From Cytophagaceae bacterium (lineage in GTDB: Bacteria > Bacteroidota > Bacteroidia > Cytophagales > Cytophagaceae), in the NCBI GenBank assembly GCA_021151805.1, contig JAGKWN010000030.1, positions 1 to 40,445 on the forward strand: a stretch of 40,445 bases of DNA. Direction: 5' to 3'. Under the pieces are notes generated by a model. That model saw only the letters and a program-made list of their open reading frames with translations. It made no database searches and had not been told where the DNA came from. This document shows positions 9,353 to 17,569 of this stretch, piece after piece. Position 1 is the stretch's first letter, and each line of letters begins with the position of its first letter. Made by a program: the position numbers and the translations under genes.

Positions 9353-9862
9353 ATGTTAACAGTCTCTGAAAACAAAGTTGTTCGCCTTACATACGAACTA
9401 AGCGAAGACAGCACAAAAGATGTCATTATAGAAAAAGTTGATACCGACCAGCCGGCAACATTCCTGTTTGGAGTAGGTGGCTTATTGCCTGAATTTGAAG
9501 AAAATCTTTTCGGTTTGAAACAAGGTGATTCTTTCAAATTCTCAATTGCTTCTGACAATGCTTATGGCCCGGTTGACCCGAACGCGCTTGTAGATATTCC
9601 GAAAGAAGCATTTACAATTGACGGTAAATTACAGGACGATATGCTTAAAGTTGGCAACATCCTGCCGATGAGAGACAATGAAGATAATTTCCTTCAGGGT
9701 AGAATCATCGAATTGAGAGATGATGTTGTAATCATGGATTTTAACCACCCATTGGCTGGTAAAGATTTGTATTTCAAGGGTACGATCGTTGATGTGCGCG
9801 AAGCTACGGCAGACGAAATCAGCCACGGCCACGTACACGGTGAAGGCGGTCACCACCATTAA
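9353..9862 (+). CDS. slyD: FKBP-type peptidyl-prolyl cis-trans isomerase, SlyD-like
   Basis: A 169-residue cytoplasmic prolyl isomerase and probable chaperone. The FKBP part shows the split-domain order of SlyD: an N-terminal strand pair, then GLLPEFEENLFGLKQGD near residues 44-60, the inserted flap around 70-125 (VDIPKEAF and LPMRDNEDN), and MDFNHPLAGKDLYFKG near 128-143. The tail is His-rich (HGHVHGEGGHHH), which in SlyD homologues binds nickel and other metals. The length is slightly shorter than E. coli SlyD (196), because the tail is short. It is followed immediately by its own terminator, so it is probably monocistronic. No signal peptide is present, consistent with the cytoplasm. Confidence 0.92.
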   Translation: MLTVSENKVVRLTYELSEDSTKDVIIEKVDTDQPATFLFGVGGLLPEFEENLFGLKQGDSFKFSIASDNAYGPVDPNALVDIPKEAFTIDGKLQDDMLKVGNILPMRDNEDNFLQGRIIELRDDVVIMDFNHPLAGKDLYFKGTIVDVREATADEISHGHVHGEGGHHH

Positions 9863-9870
9863 TTTTACAT

Positions 9871-9906
9871 TTAGAGCCTGTAACCATTACAGGCTCTAAC
9901 TTTTTC
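9871..9906 (+). terminator. Intrinsic terminator after slyD
   Basis: A perfect 13-bp stem (TTAGAGCCTGTAA at 9871-9883 with its complement at 9887-9899) closes a three-base loop and is followed by five Ts at 9901-9905. It starts eight bases after the slyD stop. Confidence 0.92.
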
Positions 9907-9936
9907 TAGGGTATGCCCGTATAAATACTTTACTCT

Positions 9937-10806
9937 ATGGACAATCTTTTCAAAAAAATATCTCTGCTGCTTTTTCTTTCAGCAAGCACCGTTTCGGTAA
10001 GCTATTCTCAATTTAGTTTTGGCGCAGGTACAACGCTTGGCTTCGGCTATCTGCGTTCTTCAGATCTTAAACAAAGCGGTACGTTTGTTGAAGATGCCAA
10101 TCCGGATGTACAGAACCTGGATTTCAAGGCGAAAGCAGCTTTCCAGATAGGCTTTCAAGGGGTTGTTCAATACCGCTTTGCTCAGCAATGGTGCGTGGTT
10201 GCCTCTCCGGGTGTCAGACTCTTCCGCTCAACATTCAACAATATTTATATTGAAAATGAAACGGTTTCAAGCACCGACTATATTACGCACAAGGTGCTTT
10301 CTACAGCGAAATTTAAATGCACACAACTGCAGCTACCGATCATTGCGAAATATTATTTCACACCCGACAAACCTTATTTTGCTACCGCAGGCTTTGCATT
10401 TTCTTACAATGCCGGCATGAAAATGTATTCTGAAGAAGATTCCATTACAACCTATTACAGTGGCGACAATATGGTGGCCAGCAATAAAAAAGACATAGAG
10501 TTTTCAAAAATCAAAGTAGACGGCTATAAGCCTTTTCAGGCGCATCTGGTACTGGGTGTTGGCGCATCCTTACTAACCGGCTACCGAAGAAACCTGGATA
10601 TTGAATTGAGTTACTACATACCGCTTACCTCATCGCCATACTACACAACCAATGCTGATTTCAGCAATCAAGCACTTACAAATAACGTCTACTCTGCAGA
10701 CGGCAAAGCGGGTTTTGAGCAATACACCGGCAAAAGCCTGGATCATTACAAAATGCACATGATCACCTTAACTGTGCGCTATTTATTTTATTCAATCAAC
10801 AAGTAA
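9937..10806 (+). CDS. PorT-like outer-membrane beta-barrel protein
   Basis: A 289-residue protein with a Sec signal (MDNLFKKISLLLFLSASTVSVSYSQ) and a barrel pattern: FSFGAGTTLGFGYLRSSD, QIGFQGVVQYRF, QLPIIAKYYFT, FATAGFAFSYNAGMKM, HLVLGVGASLLTGYRRN, ending with ITLTVRYLFYS as a typical C-terminal strand. It belongs to the outer-membrane beta-barrel/PorT-like group. It follows the slyD terminator by about 30 bases and so needs its own promoter, which I could not identify. It is not clearly tied functionally to the glucosidase gene 72 bp downstream. The ligand is unknown. Confidence 0.72.
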   Translation: MDNLFKKISLLLFLSASTVSVSYSQFSFGAGTTLGFGYLRSSDLKQSGTFVEDANPDVQNLDFKAKAAFQIGFQGVVQYRFAQQWCVVASPGVRLFRSTFNNIYIENETVSSTDYITHKVLSTAKFKCTQLQLPIIAKYYFTPDKPYFATAGFAFSYNAGMKMYSEEDSITTYYSGDNMVASNKKDIEFSKIKVDGYKPFQAHLVLGVGASLLTGYRRNLDIELSYYIPLTSSPYYTTNADFSNQALTNNVYSADGKAGFEQYTGKSLDHYKMHMITLTVRYLFYSINK

Positions 10807-10878
10807 TTTTTTCTTCATAAAAGCTTCAGACTTTATGAATACATTACCGTAAAGCATTAACTAACCGTCCTTTGATTC

Positions 10879-13527
10879 ATGAATATTGAAAAAGAACGCC
10901 TGAATAATCCGACATCAAATATTTTATGGAAAAAATGGGGCCCCTATGTGAGCGACCGTCAATGGGGAACCGTACGCGAAGATTACAGCAGTGATGGTTC
11001 TGCATGGGAATATTTTCCGCATGACATGGCCCGCAGCAGAGCATACCGCTGGAGTGAAGACGGTATTGCCGGCATTTGTGATGACCAGCAGCATATCTGC
11101 TTTGCATTCGCTTTCTGGAATTACAATGACCCGATTATTAAAGAACGTTTTTTCGGTTTAACAGGGAATGAAGGAAATCACGGCGAAGATGTAAAAGAAC
11201 ATTTCTATTACCAGGATAGCACGCCTACGCATTCCTACATGAAGATGCTATATAAGTATCCGCATGATGCATACCCGTACAATCAGCTGGTTTCTGAAAA
11301 CAAACACCGCACCCGCAGCGAAGATGAGTTTGACCTGATTGACTCAGGTGTGTTTGATAATGATAAATACTTTGACATTTATATCGAGTATGCAAAGAAT
11401 GATTCTGAAGACATACTCGCGCGCATAGAAATCATCAACAGGTATCACGAAGATAAAGAGCTGGTGGTGCTGCCAACCGTATGGTTCAGAAATACCTGGG
11501 ACTGGGAGCTGAATGTTGAAAAGCCTTCCCTGTTTGCAGTTACTGATAATGAGATCCGTTTGACACACCGCGAATTCGGCAACTATAATTTCTACCTGGA
11601 GCAGAATCCTGAATTACTGTTCTGCGAAAATGAAACAAATACCAAACGTGTATTCGGTGTCGACAACGGTAAATCATTCTTCAAGGATGGTATAAACAAT
11701 TACTTCCTCAACGAGGATAAAACAGCCGTAAACCCTACCAGAACAGGTACCAAGGCAAGCGGCGCTTATCGCATCAATGTAGCAGCTAACAATAATTACG
11801 TTATTCGCGTGCGTTTAAGCAAAGAAAAAATAGAAAATCCTTTTCAGTATTTTGATGGCATTTTCTTTCAGCGAAAAGCTGAAGCGGATATTTTTTACGG
11901 AGAAATGCAGCAGCATATCCGGGAAGATGATTTGAAAAACATCCAGCGCCAGGCTTATGCCGGCATGATGTGGGCCAAACAGTATTACAACTTTGACCTT
12001 TCCAAATGGCTTGACGGCGACAACAACCAACCTCCGTACATACATGTTGATCCTAACCGGGCACACGGTAGAAATACAACCTGGAGACACATGCATTGTT
12101 CAGAAGTCATATCCATGCCCGACAAATGGGAATACCCGTGGTTTGCTGCCTGGGACCTTGCCTTCCATTGCATCCCCATCGCACGTATTGATCCGGTGTT
12201 TGCAAAAGAGCAATTGCAATTATTGCTTGACGAAAAGCACCTGCACCCAAGCGGACAGATACCAGCGTACGAATGGAGCTTCAGCGATGTAAACCCCCCT
12301 GTGCATGCATGGGCAACGCTACGGATCTTCCAGATAGACCGTAAGATCCGCTGTGATAAAGGCGACTTTGATTTTCTTGAACAATCATACCACAAACTAT
12401 TATTGAACTTTACCTGGTGGGTAAATCAAAAAGACAGGCATGGCAATAACATCTTCGAAGGCGGTTTCTTAGGTCTTGATAACATCGGGATCTTTGACCG
12501 CAGCAAACCTTTGCCAACCGGCGGAACCATGGAACAGGCCGATGGTACAGCCTGGATGGCGATGTTCTCGCTCAACATGCTGAAGATCTCCCTTGAATTG
12601 TCGCTGCACAATCCAAACTATCAAAGCATGGCCTGCAAGTTCTTTGAACATTTCTACTACATCGCAGCAGCCTTGAATAACATTGGGGAGAACGATAATT
12701 CATTATGGGATGATGATGAAAAATTCTTCTACGATTTGCTTCACTTGCCGAACGGAAAAGTACAGCGTCTGAAAATAAATTCCATGGTGGGTATCATTCC
12801 GCTGTTTGCAGTAGAGACGATCATTGCAGAGAGTTATGAAAATCTGCCAGTCTTTAAAAGACAGGTGGATTACTTCATCCGGGAACGCGAAGACCTTACA
12901 AAAAATGTTTCCCGCTTAGACGAGCCTGGTGATGGAAAGCGAAGACTCCTTTCCCTGTTAAGAGGCTTCCGCATGAAGCAAGTACTCGTACGTATGCTGG
13001 ATGAAACCGAATTCTTATCTGATTACGGCATCCGCGCTTTATCAAAAATACACAAGGACAAGCCTTATAAATATCAGCTTGATCACAGAATCTATCAGAT
13101 CGATTATGAACCTGGTACTTCTACTACTTCGTTGTTTGGCGGTAACTCCAACTGGCGCGGCCCGATCTGGTTCCCGGTGAATTATCTGATCATTGAATCC
13201 TTGCTGAAATATCATTTGTATTACGGTGATGATTTCAAAATCGAATACCCGACACACAGCGGCAAATATCTGACCATACGCGATGTGGCTGCACAGCTGG
13301 GTATCCGGCTGATGAAGATCTTCAGAAAAGACGAATACGGCAAACGCCCGATCTACAACGATTATCCAAAGCTGCAGAATAACCCGTCCTTCAATGAAGA
13401 AATATTATTCTACGAATATTTCCATGGCGACAACGGCTCTGGTTTAGGTGCATCGCACCAAACCGGCTGGACTGGCTTGATTGCAGATATGATCTTTAAA
13501 TTTGGTTACTACGACCAAGAAAATTAA
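10879..13527 (+). CDS. Cytoplasmic GH63-like alpha-glucosidase (MGH1-type catalytic domain)
   Basis: An 882-residue glycoside hydrolase of the (alpha/alpha)6 type related to GH63 mannosyl-oligosaccharide glucosidase, the group usually annotated simply as glucosidase. An N-terminal beta-rich domain (from NILWKKWGPYVSDRQWGTVRED) is followed by the catalytic part: EYPWFAAWDLAFHCIP near residues 415-430, GGNSNWRGPIWFPVNYL near 754-770, and SHQTGWTGLIADMI near 857-870. These tryptophan-rich acidic segments are typical of GH63/GH15-like catalytic barrels. No signal peptide is visible, so it probably works in the cytoplasm on imported or stored alpha-glucosides. The solute-binding-like gene starts 12 bp after its stop, which suggests an operon. 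The exact substrate is unknown. Confidence 0.82.
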   Translation: MNIEKERLNNPTSNILWKKWGPYVSDRQWGTVREDYSSDGSAWEYFPHDMARSRAYRWSEDGIAGICDDQQHICFAFAFWNYNDPIIKERFFGLTGNEGNHGEDVKEHFYYQDSTPTHSYMKMLYKYPHDAYPYNQLVSENKHRTRSEDEFDLIDSGVFDNDKYFDIYIEYAKNDSEDILARIEIINRYHEDKELVVLPTVWFRNTWDWELNVEKPSLFAVTDNEIRLTHREFGNYNFYLEQNPELLFCENETNTKRVFGVDNGKSFFKDGINNYFLNEDKTAVNPTRTGTKASGAYRINVAANNNYVIRVRLSKEKIENPFQYFDGIFFQRKAEADIFYGEMQQHIREDDLKNIQRQAYAGMMWAKQYYNFDLSKWLDGDNNQPPYIHVDPNRAHGRNTTWRHMHCSEVISMPDKWEYPWFAAWDLAFHCIPIARIDPVFAKEQLQLLLDEKHLHPSGQIPAYEWSFSDVNPPVHAWATLRIFQIDRKIRCDKGDFDFLEQSYHKLLLNFTWWVNQKDRHGNNIFEGGFLGLDNIGIFDRSKPLPTGGTMEQADGTAWMAMFSLNMLKISLELSLHNPNYQSMACKFFEHFYYIAAALNNIGENDNSLWDDDEKFFYDLLHLPNGKVQRLKINSMVGIIPLFAVETIIAESYENLPVFKRQVDYFIREREDLTKNVSRLDEPGDGKRRLLSLLRGFRMKQVLVRMLDETEFLSDYGIRALSKIHKDKPYKYQLDHRIYQIDYEPGTSTTSLFGGNSNWRGPIWFPVNYLIIESLLKYHLYYGDDFKIEYPTHSGKYLTIRDVAAQLGIRLMKIFRKDEYGKRPIYNDYPKLQNNPSFNEEILFYEYFHGDNGSGLGASHQTGWTGLIADMIFKFGYYDQEN

Positions 13528-13539
13528 TACCCGAATTTC

Positions 13540-14382
13540 ATGAAAATAAGATGTGGCGGTGTGCCCGAACATTTCAATTATCCCTGGCACGTTGCTTCGG
13601 AACAAGGCTTCTTTGCAGCCGAAGGCATTGAACTTGAATGGACCGATTATAAAGGCGGTACAGGTGTGATGTGCCAGGACCTGCGCGCAGATGTTATCGA
13701 TATCGCGACTCTCCTTACTGAAGGTGCTATCGCAGATATTGCCAATGGCAATCCATCTGTGATTGATGCTGTATATGTATCTTCCCCATTGATCTGGGGC
13801 ATACACACCGGCGCACAATCCAATCATACTGATCCGAATGCAGCAGGACCTATCCGCTATGCGATAAGCAGAATGGGGTCAGGTTCTCATTTAATGGCAC
13901 TGGTTGACCGTTTGCAGCGCGGATTGAAATTATCTGAGGCTTCCTGGGAGATCATTCAGAATCTCGATGGCGCACGGGCATCTTTACAGAAGAATGAATC
14001 AGATTATTTTTTATGGGAAAAGAATATGACTGCTCCCTATGTATATAATGGCGAGCTAAGACGCATTGGCGAATGCCCTACGCCATGGCCATCTGTCGTG
14101 ATCACGATCAGCAAAGCAGCGTTACAACGTATTGGCGATTTGAGCGGCATGTACCGGGCGCTGCAGAAAGCGGTTCAGTATATTCAGCAACTACCGGATC
14201 CGGCACAAACAATTGCTTCTGCCTATGATCTGAAAATCGAAGACGCACGCGATTGGTATGCACGTATTCAATGGGCCAACAGAGAAGCGTTGTCTCAAAA
14301 AGATTTTAACTTCACGACCGATGCATTAGTCAAAGCTGGTATCCTGAAAGAAGCTCCGGAATATAAAAAAATCTGCAGCTAA
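13540..14382 (+). CDS. Solute-binding-protein-like (PBP2/NMT1-type fold) without signal peptide
   Basis: 280 residues. The N-terminus resembles NMT1/THI5-like and ABC-type substrate-binding proteins: MKIRCGGVPEHFNYPWHVASE, then EQGFFAAEGIELEW, YKGGTGVMCQDLRADVIDIATLLTEG, and a later YAISRMGSGSHLMAL. It matches my memory of the Ca3427-like subgroup, small soluble proteins also found in fungi. There is no signal peptide or lipobox, and no permease or ATPase gene is nearby, so it is probably not part of a transporter. It could be a cytoplasmic binding protein or enzyme related to pyrimidine/thiamine precursor proteins. It is co-directional with, and 12 bp downstream of, the GH63-like glucosidase, and is followed by a strong hairpin terminator. 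Family confident, function unknown. Confidence 0.75.
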   Translation: MKIRCGGVPEHFNYPWHVASEQGFFAAEGIELEWTDYKGGTGVMCQDLRADVIDIATLLTEGAIADIANGNPSVIDAVYVSSPLIWGIHTGAQSNHTDPNAAGPIRYAISRMGSGSHLMALVDRLQRGLKLSEASWEIIQNLDGARASLQKNESDYFLWEKNMTAPYVYNGELRRIGECPTPWPSVVITISKAALQRIGDLSGMYRALQKAVQYIQQLPDPAQTIASAYDLKIEDARDWYARIQWANREALSQKDFNFTTDALVKAGILKEAPEYKKICS

Positions 14383-14397
14383 TTACTTTTATACAAC

Positions 14398-14465
14398 AAA
14401 CGCTCGGAGGATTGAATTCAGCTATGTTAATGAAAGCATGGAAATTTAATCCTCCGAGCGTTTTT
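14398..14465 (+). terminator. Strong long-stem terminator
   Basis: A 16-bp perfect stem (AAACGCTCGGAGGATT at 14398-14413 paired with 14448-14463) continues with a G-U and several A-T pairs around an apical region of roughly 20 bases, and ends in five Ts (14461-14465). It starts 16 bases after the stop of the binding-protein gene and so ends the glucosidase operon. Confidence 0.88.
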
Positions 14466-14560
14466 GCATATATGTATTTTTCATCTATTTGAATTTTAAG
14501 AATTCAATACGGCCAAAATTATTTTAGTATCATACACTAAATTTATTATGACCTCCGTTT

Positions 14561-14568
14561 TAGCTTTG
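14561..14568 (+). promoter_or_regulatory. -7-like element before the OmpA-family gene
   Basis: TAGCTTTG matches TAnnTTTG exactly and lies 20 bases before the ATG at 14588. The -33 region has no clean TTG. The 12-mer TTTGAATTTTAA that begins at this element also occurs at 14488-14499, within a small inverted repeat (TTGAATT/AATTCAA at 14489-14507). Confidence 0.38.
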
Positions 14569-14587
14569 AATTTTAAAAATAAAATAG

Positions 14588-16036
14588 ATGAAAAAACTAT
14601 TTTTAAGTGCTTCCTTTTTTGTCCTGCTATACATCGCTGGAATTGCGCAAACAACAACCATTCTCTTTGACAAGGATGCGTATACAATTACTCCAAAAGC
14701 AAAAATAAAACTGGATTCGCTGCTCCGGATAATAAAAAATTCAAACCCGCAACAGGAAATCTGTTTGATTGGATACACCGACAGCGACGCGGATGATGCC
14801 TATAACAAAACACTTTCGTTCAACAGAGCTGCAAGCGTAAAGAATTATTTACTAACCAATGGCATCAGCAACAGAATTCATATTGAATCAAAAGGTGAAT
14901 CCAGGCTCATCAACAACGATGTAACAGACGCTGAAAAAGGACTAAACAGACGCGTTCAAATTATTCAGGATTATAAAACCAGCAATACCATTTTTTCTAG
15001 TACAACTAAAGAAGTTCAACGGTTCGAAATTAATCCAAATCGAGACACGCTCATTACTTGTAAGGAAGGAACCAATATTCATGTTGATGCCGGAATTTTT
15101 GAAAATACCAATGCTTCCGAACCAGTCATTATTCAGGTACAGGAATATCTTACAAAATCTGATTTTGTGCTCACCAATCTAACTACAACGCATACAGACG
15201 GGAGGATGATTGAATCACGCGGCATGATTTATATTGAAGCATTCCAGAACGATAAAAAATTATCAGTACAAAAAGGTAAATCTGTTGATATTCTTTTTAA
15301 AGATAGAAAAATGGGCGACAGTACACTTTTGTTTACCGGATCTATGCACCATGATAATATTGTTTGGGAACAAAATGGTTTTAAAAAGAAGCCAGCAACA
15401 AGAGTTTCCGAAAGTGATGGAGATGAAAACGAAACTGTAATTTATAAGAATAAACTTTTGTTTTTTAAAAGTTATTCAGGAAGAGTCCGATATTCGAAAA
15501 AATTCCGCTACGACAGTATTAAAGGAGAACCCTATAAAACAGTAGAAATTTATAACGAGGGATACAGAAAAATAAAAAAGTATAAAGTAAATAATGACAG
15601 TGCACTCATTAAAGAATACAATCGGTATTTAGCTAAAAAAAAAGAAATTGAATACCGGGAAAAACAGCAGGCAGTTATGGCACCTCTATTACTCAACAGC
15701 CCTTCCTTAGGTTGGATCAATTGTGACCGCTTTTATAAATACCAAAATAAAAAAATTAATATTATAGTAAAGTACGAAGGCGATTTTGTTCCCGAGGTAG
15801 TTCTTGTTTTTAAAAACATCAACTCTGTAATGCCATACACTTATCGGGTTGATGATGAAATTATTTTTGAGAACATTCCTGAAAATATCACCTTCGATAT
15901 AATAGGTTTATATAAAAATGAAGCAACCGTTTTACTTGCACAGAAATCTTCGGTAGCACAGGAAAAGATAGAAATAATCTCTTTTATAAAAGTTGACTCA
16001 GAGCAACTGAGTTCGCTGCTCAAAAATCTTAATTAA
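14588..16036 (+). CDS. OmpA-family protein with N-terminal OmpA domain and unknown C-terminal region
   Basis: 482 residues with a Sec signal (MKKLFLSASFFVLLYIAGIAQ). An OmpA/MotB peptidoglycan-binding domain follows directly at about residues 22-130: ILFDKDAYTITPKAKIKLDSL, CLIGYTDSDADD, LSFNRAASVKNYLLTNGI, and GLNRRVQII are its standard motifs. The remaining ~350 residues are not recognised. They include Lys/Tyr-rich segments (YRKIKKYKVNND near 330) and probable beta-strands. OmpA domains are usually C-terminal after a barrel or lipoprotein part, so this order is unusual. It probably sits in the periplasm, tied to peptidoglycan. It stands alone between a terminator and a convergent M48 gene. 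Codon use is more A-rich (many AAA and ATA) than its neighbours. Confidence 0.8.
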   Translation: MKKLFLSASFFVLLYIAGIAQTTTILFDKDAYTITPKAKIKLDSLLRIIKNSNPQQEICLIGYTDSDADDAYNKTLSFNRAASVKNYLLTNGISNRIHIESKGESRLINNDVTDAEKGLNRRVQIIQDYKTSNTIFSSTTKEVQRFEINPNRDTLITCKEGTNIHVDAGIFENTNASEPVIIQVQEYLTKSDFVLTNLTTTHTDGRMIESRGMIYIEAFQNDKKLSVQKGKSVDILFKDRKMGDSTLLFTGSMHHDNIVWEQNGFKKKPATRVSESDGDENETVIYKNKLLFFKSYSGRVRYSKKFRYDSIKGEPYKTVEIYNEGYRKIKKYKVNNDSALIKEYNRYLAKKKEIEYREKQQAVMAPLLLNSPSLGWINCDRFYKYQNKKINIIVKYEGDFVPEVVLVFKNINSVMPYTYRVDDEIIFENIPENITFDIIGLYKNEATVLLAQKSSVAQEKIEIISFIKVDSEQLSSLLKNLN

Positions 16037-16039
16037 AGA

Positions 16040-16073
16040 ATAAGGCTTTATGGAATGTTTCATAAAGCCTTAT
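16040..16073. terminator. Hairpin between convergent genes
   Basis: A perfect 13-bp stem (ATAAGGCTTTATG at 16040-16052 with 16061-16073) and an eight-base loop lie in the 45-bp gap between the OmpA-family and M48 stops. T-tracts are weak on both sides, so it is probably a modest bidirectional terminator. Confidence 0.65.
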
Positions 16074-16081
16074 CCATGTAG

Positions 16082-17509
16082 TTATTCTTTATACAATATA
16101 AGCGGTATGCGGTTAAATACTTTCACATACTTGCCTTCATTCTTAACTACATCTTCCGGCTGTATGTTATTCAAAACACACAATACGCCTATCTCTGTAG
16201 TATCATTACTTGTTATATAGGCACGCATCTTCTGATCATTTACTTCCTTTTTTAAATCGATCGTTTTGTAATATATTTTTTCAAGATCTGTATGCGTAAT
16301 AGATCTCGTAGAATTGAAACATGCCAGTATTGCTTTATTATCCTGGCCAACATCATACACGCTTATAAATTTCAGGATGTATTTTTTGCCCGGCAACTGA
16401 ACCCAGAGCATTTCACAATTTTTTGCCTTGGATTCAATATATACAGCCATGCGTATGGCTTTTAGTCCATTGATCGAAGAAGAGTCAATCGTAACATTAT
16501 AAGAAGTGTTGATTTTAGAACGCGCTTGTTTTGCCAGTGCTTCAATCGTTGTAGACGAAGAATCGCAGCTTAACGCAATGCAGTGTTTTTGATCTTTTGA
16601 AATTGATACCACGCTTTGGTTTGTCACTTGCATCTGCCAGTCTTTCGGAAACTGCACCTGATATTTAATCAATGGATGTGTATACAGATTGGATTGCGCA
16701 ACACCATATTTAGGATTCTGTCCGTACAGCAGATTATCGATGGCAAGAATGGTAGTACCTGAAACACTGATTCCTCTTTGATATCCCTTCTTCTGCAGAT
16801 ACTCTGTTAAATACGCTACACGGTCAACTGTCATCGGGTGATCGATGTTAGCAGTCTTCTGCATTTTCTCTTTGGTAATGTATTCAACATAGACATCCAA
16901 ACGCTCCAACGCTATAACCAGTCCGTAAGGATCAAAGCCCGCTTTTGATGCTATGTCTACGCCAGATATATCTGCAGCTTTTTCCTGAGAACGACTGAAG
17001 GCCGCAATACCAAGATTCGAGGGAAGTTCAATCGGCATGTTCAATAAATTGCCGACCTGCGGATCTGTCAATGCGCCTATCACATTCGCTGGCAATTTCA
17101 GTAATGCTGGGATAATTACTACTTCGAGTTTTTTTCTCGGATGGTGTTTTACCACATGCGAAAGTTCGTGTGCCATCACGCCAGCCAGTTCATCCCGGGT
17201 ATTAACAATGCTCAACAAGCCACGTGTTACATACACATACCCACCCATGGTTGCAAAAGCATTGGGTTCCGGTGTATCCACTAAAAAATAAGTCAACGGT
17301 TTCGGAAACGGAAGCTGCTTCTCCAGCTGCCTGCCGATACTTGTTACTTCCTGCAATAAAGCCTCATTGGTATAAATGCCATAGGTATTTTTTACCATCT
17401 CAAATGTTTTGACTCCGGCTTTATCTTCCATTGTCTTTTGTTCCTGCGCAAAAAGAGATGCGCTTAACAACATCATAACTATACTGTTAAAAACAATTCT
17501 TCTAATCAT
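16082..17509 (-). CDS. M48-family zinc metalloprotease, exported
   Basis: 475 residues with a Sec signal (MIRRIVFNSIVMMLLSASLFAQ). The zinc motif HELSH is at residues 114-118 and the third ligand Glu176 lies in QEKAAD (ExxAD), as in the Ste24/HtpX-like and BepA/LoiP-type M48 peptidases. After the protease domain (about 35-260) is a ~200-residue region of unknown type, possibly a PsbP-like or substrate-handling domain. There are no transmembrane helices beyond the signal, so it is a periplasmic or outer-membrane-associated protease, perhaps for outer-membrane protein quality control, by analogy with BepA. It is 60 bp downstream of the dehydrogenase gene and may be last in that gene string or have its own promoter. 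A TATTTG element near 17536-17541 on this strand is suggestive only. Confidence 0.87.
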   Translation of the reverse strand: MIRRIVFNSIVMMLLSASLFAQEQKTMEDKAGVKTFEMVKNTYGIYTNEALLQEVTSIGRQLEKQLPFPKPLTYFLVDTPEPNAFATMGGYVYVTRGLLSIVNTRDELAGVMAHELSHVVKHHPRKKLEVVIIPALLKLPANVIGALTDPQVGNLLNMPIELPSNLGIAAFSRSQEKAADISGVDIASKAGFDPYGLVIALERLDVYVEYITKEKMQKTANIDHPMTVDRVAYLTEYLQKKGYQRGISVSGTTILAIDNLLYGQNPKYGVAQSNLYTHPLIKYQVQFPKDWQMQVTNQSVVSISKDQKHCIALSCDSSSTTIEALAKQARSKINTSYNVTIDSSSINGLKAIRMAVYIESKAKNCEMLWVQLPGKKYILKFISVYDVGQDNKAILACFNSTRSITHTDLEKIYYKTIDLKKEVNDQKMRAYITSNDTTEIGVLCVLNNIQPEDVVKNEGKYVKVFNRIPLILYKE

Positions 17510-17569
17510 AAAATGTTTTATTGGGGGTTACGTACAAATATGCACGAATCAGATCAAACAACAAAGAGA

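Noticed and set aside
10815..10838. TCATAAA...TTTATGA hairpin after the outer-membrane barrel gene
   Set aside because: Imperfect seven-to-eight-pair AT stem with no T-tract downstream; not convincing as a terminator.
14398..14465. Riboswitch or attenuator before the OmpA-family gene
   Set aside because: It is a simple long hairpin with a T-tract right after a stop codon and ends over 120 bases before the next gene; a plain terminator explains it.
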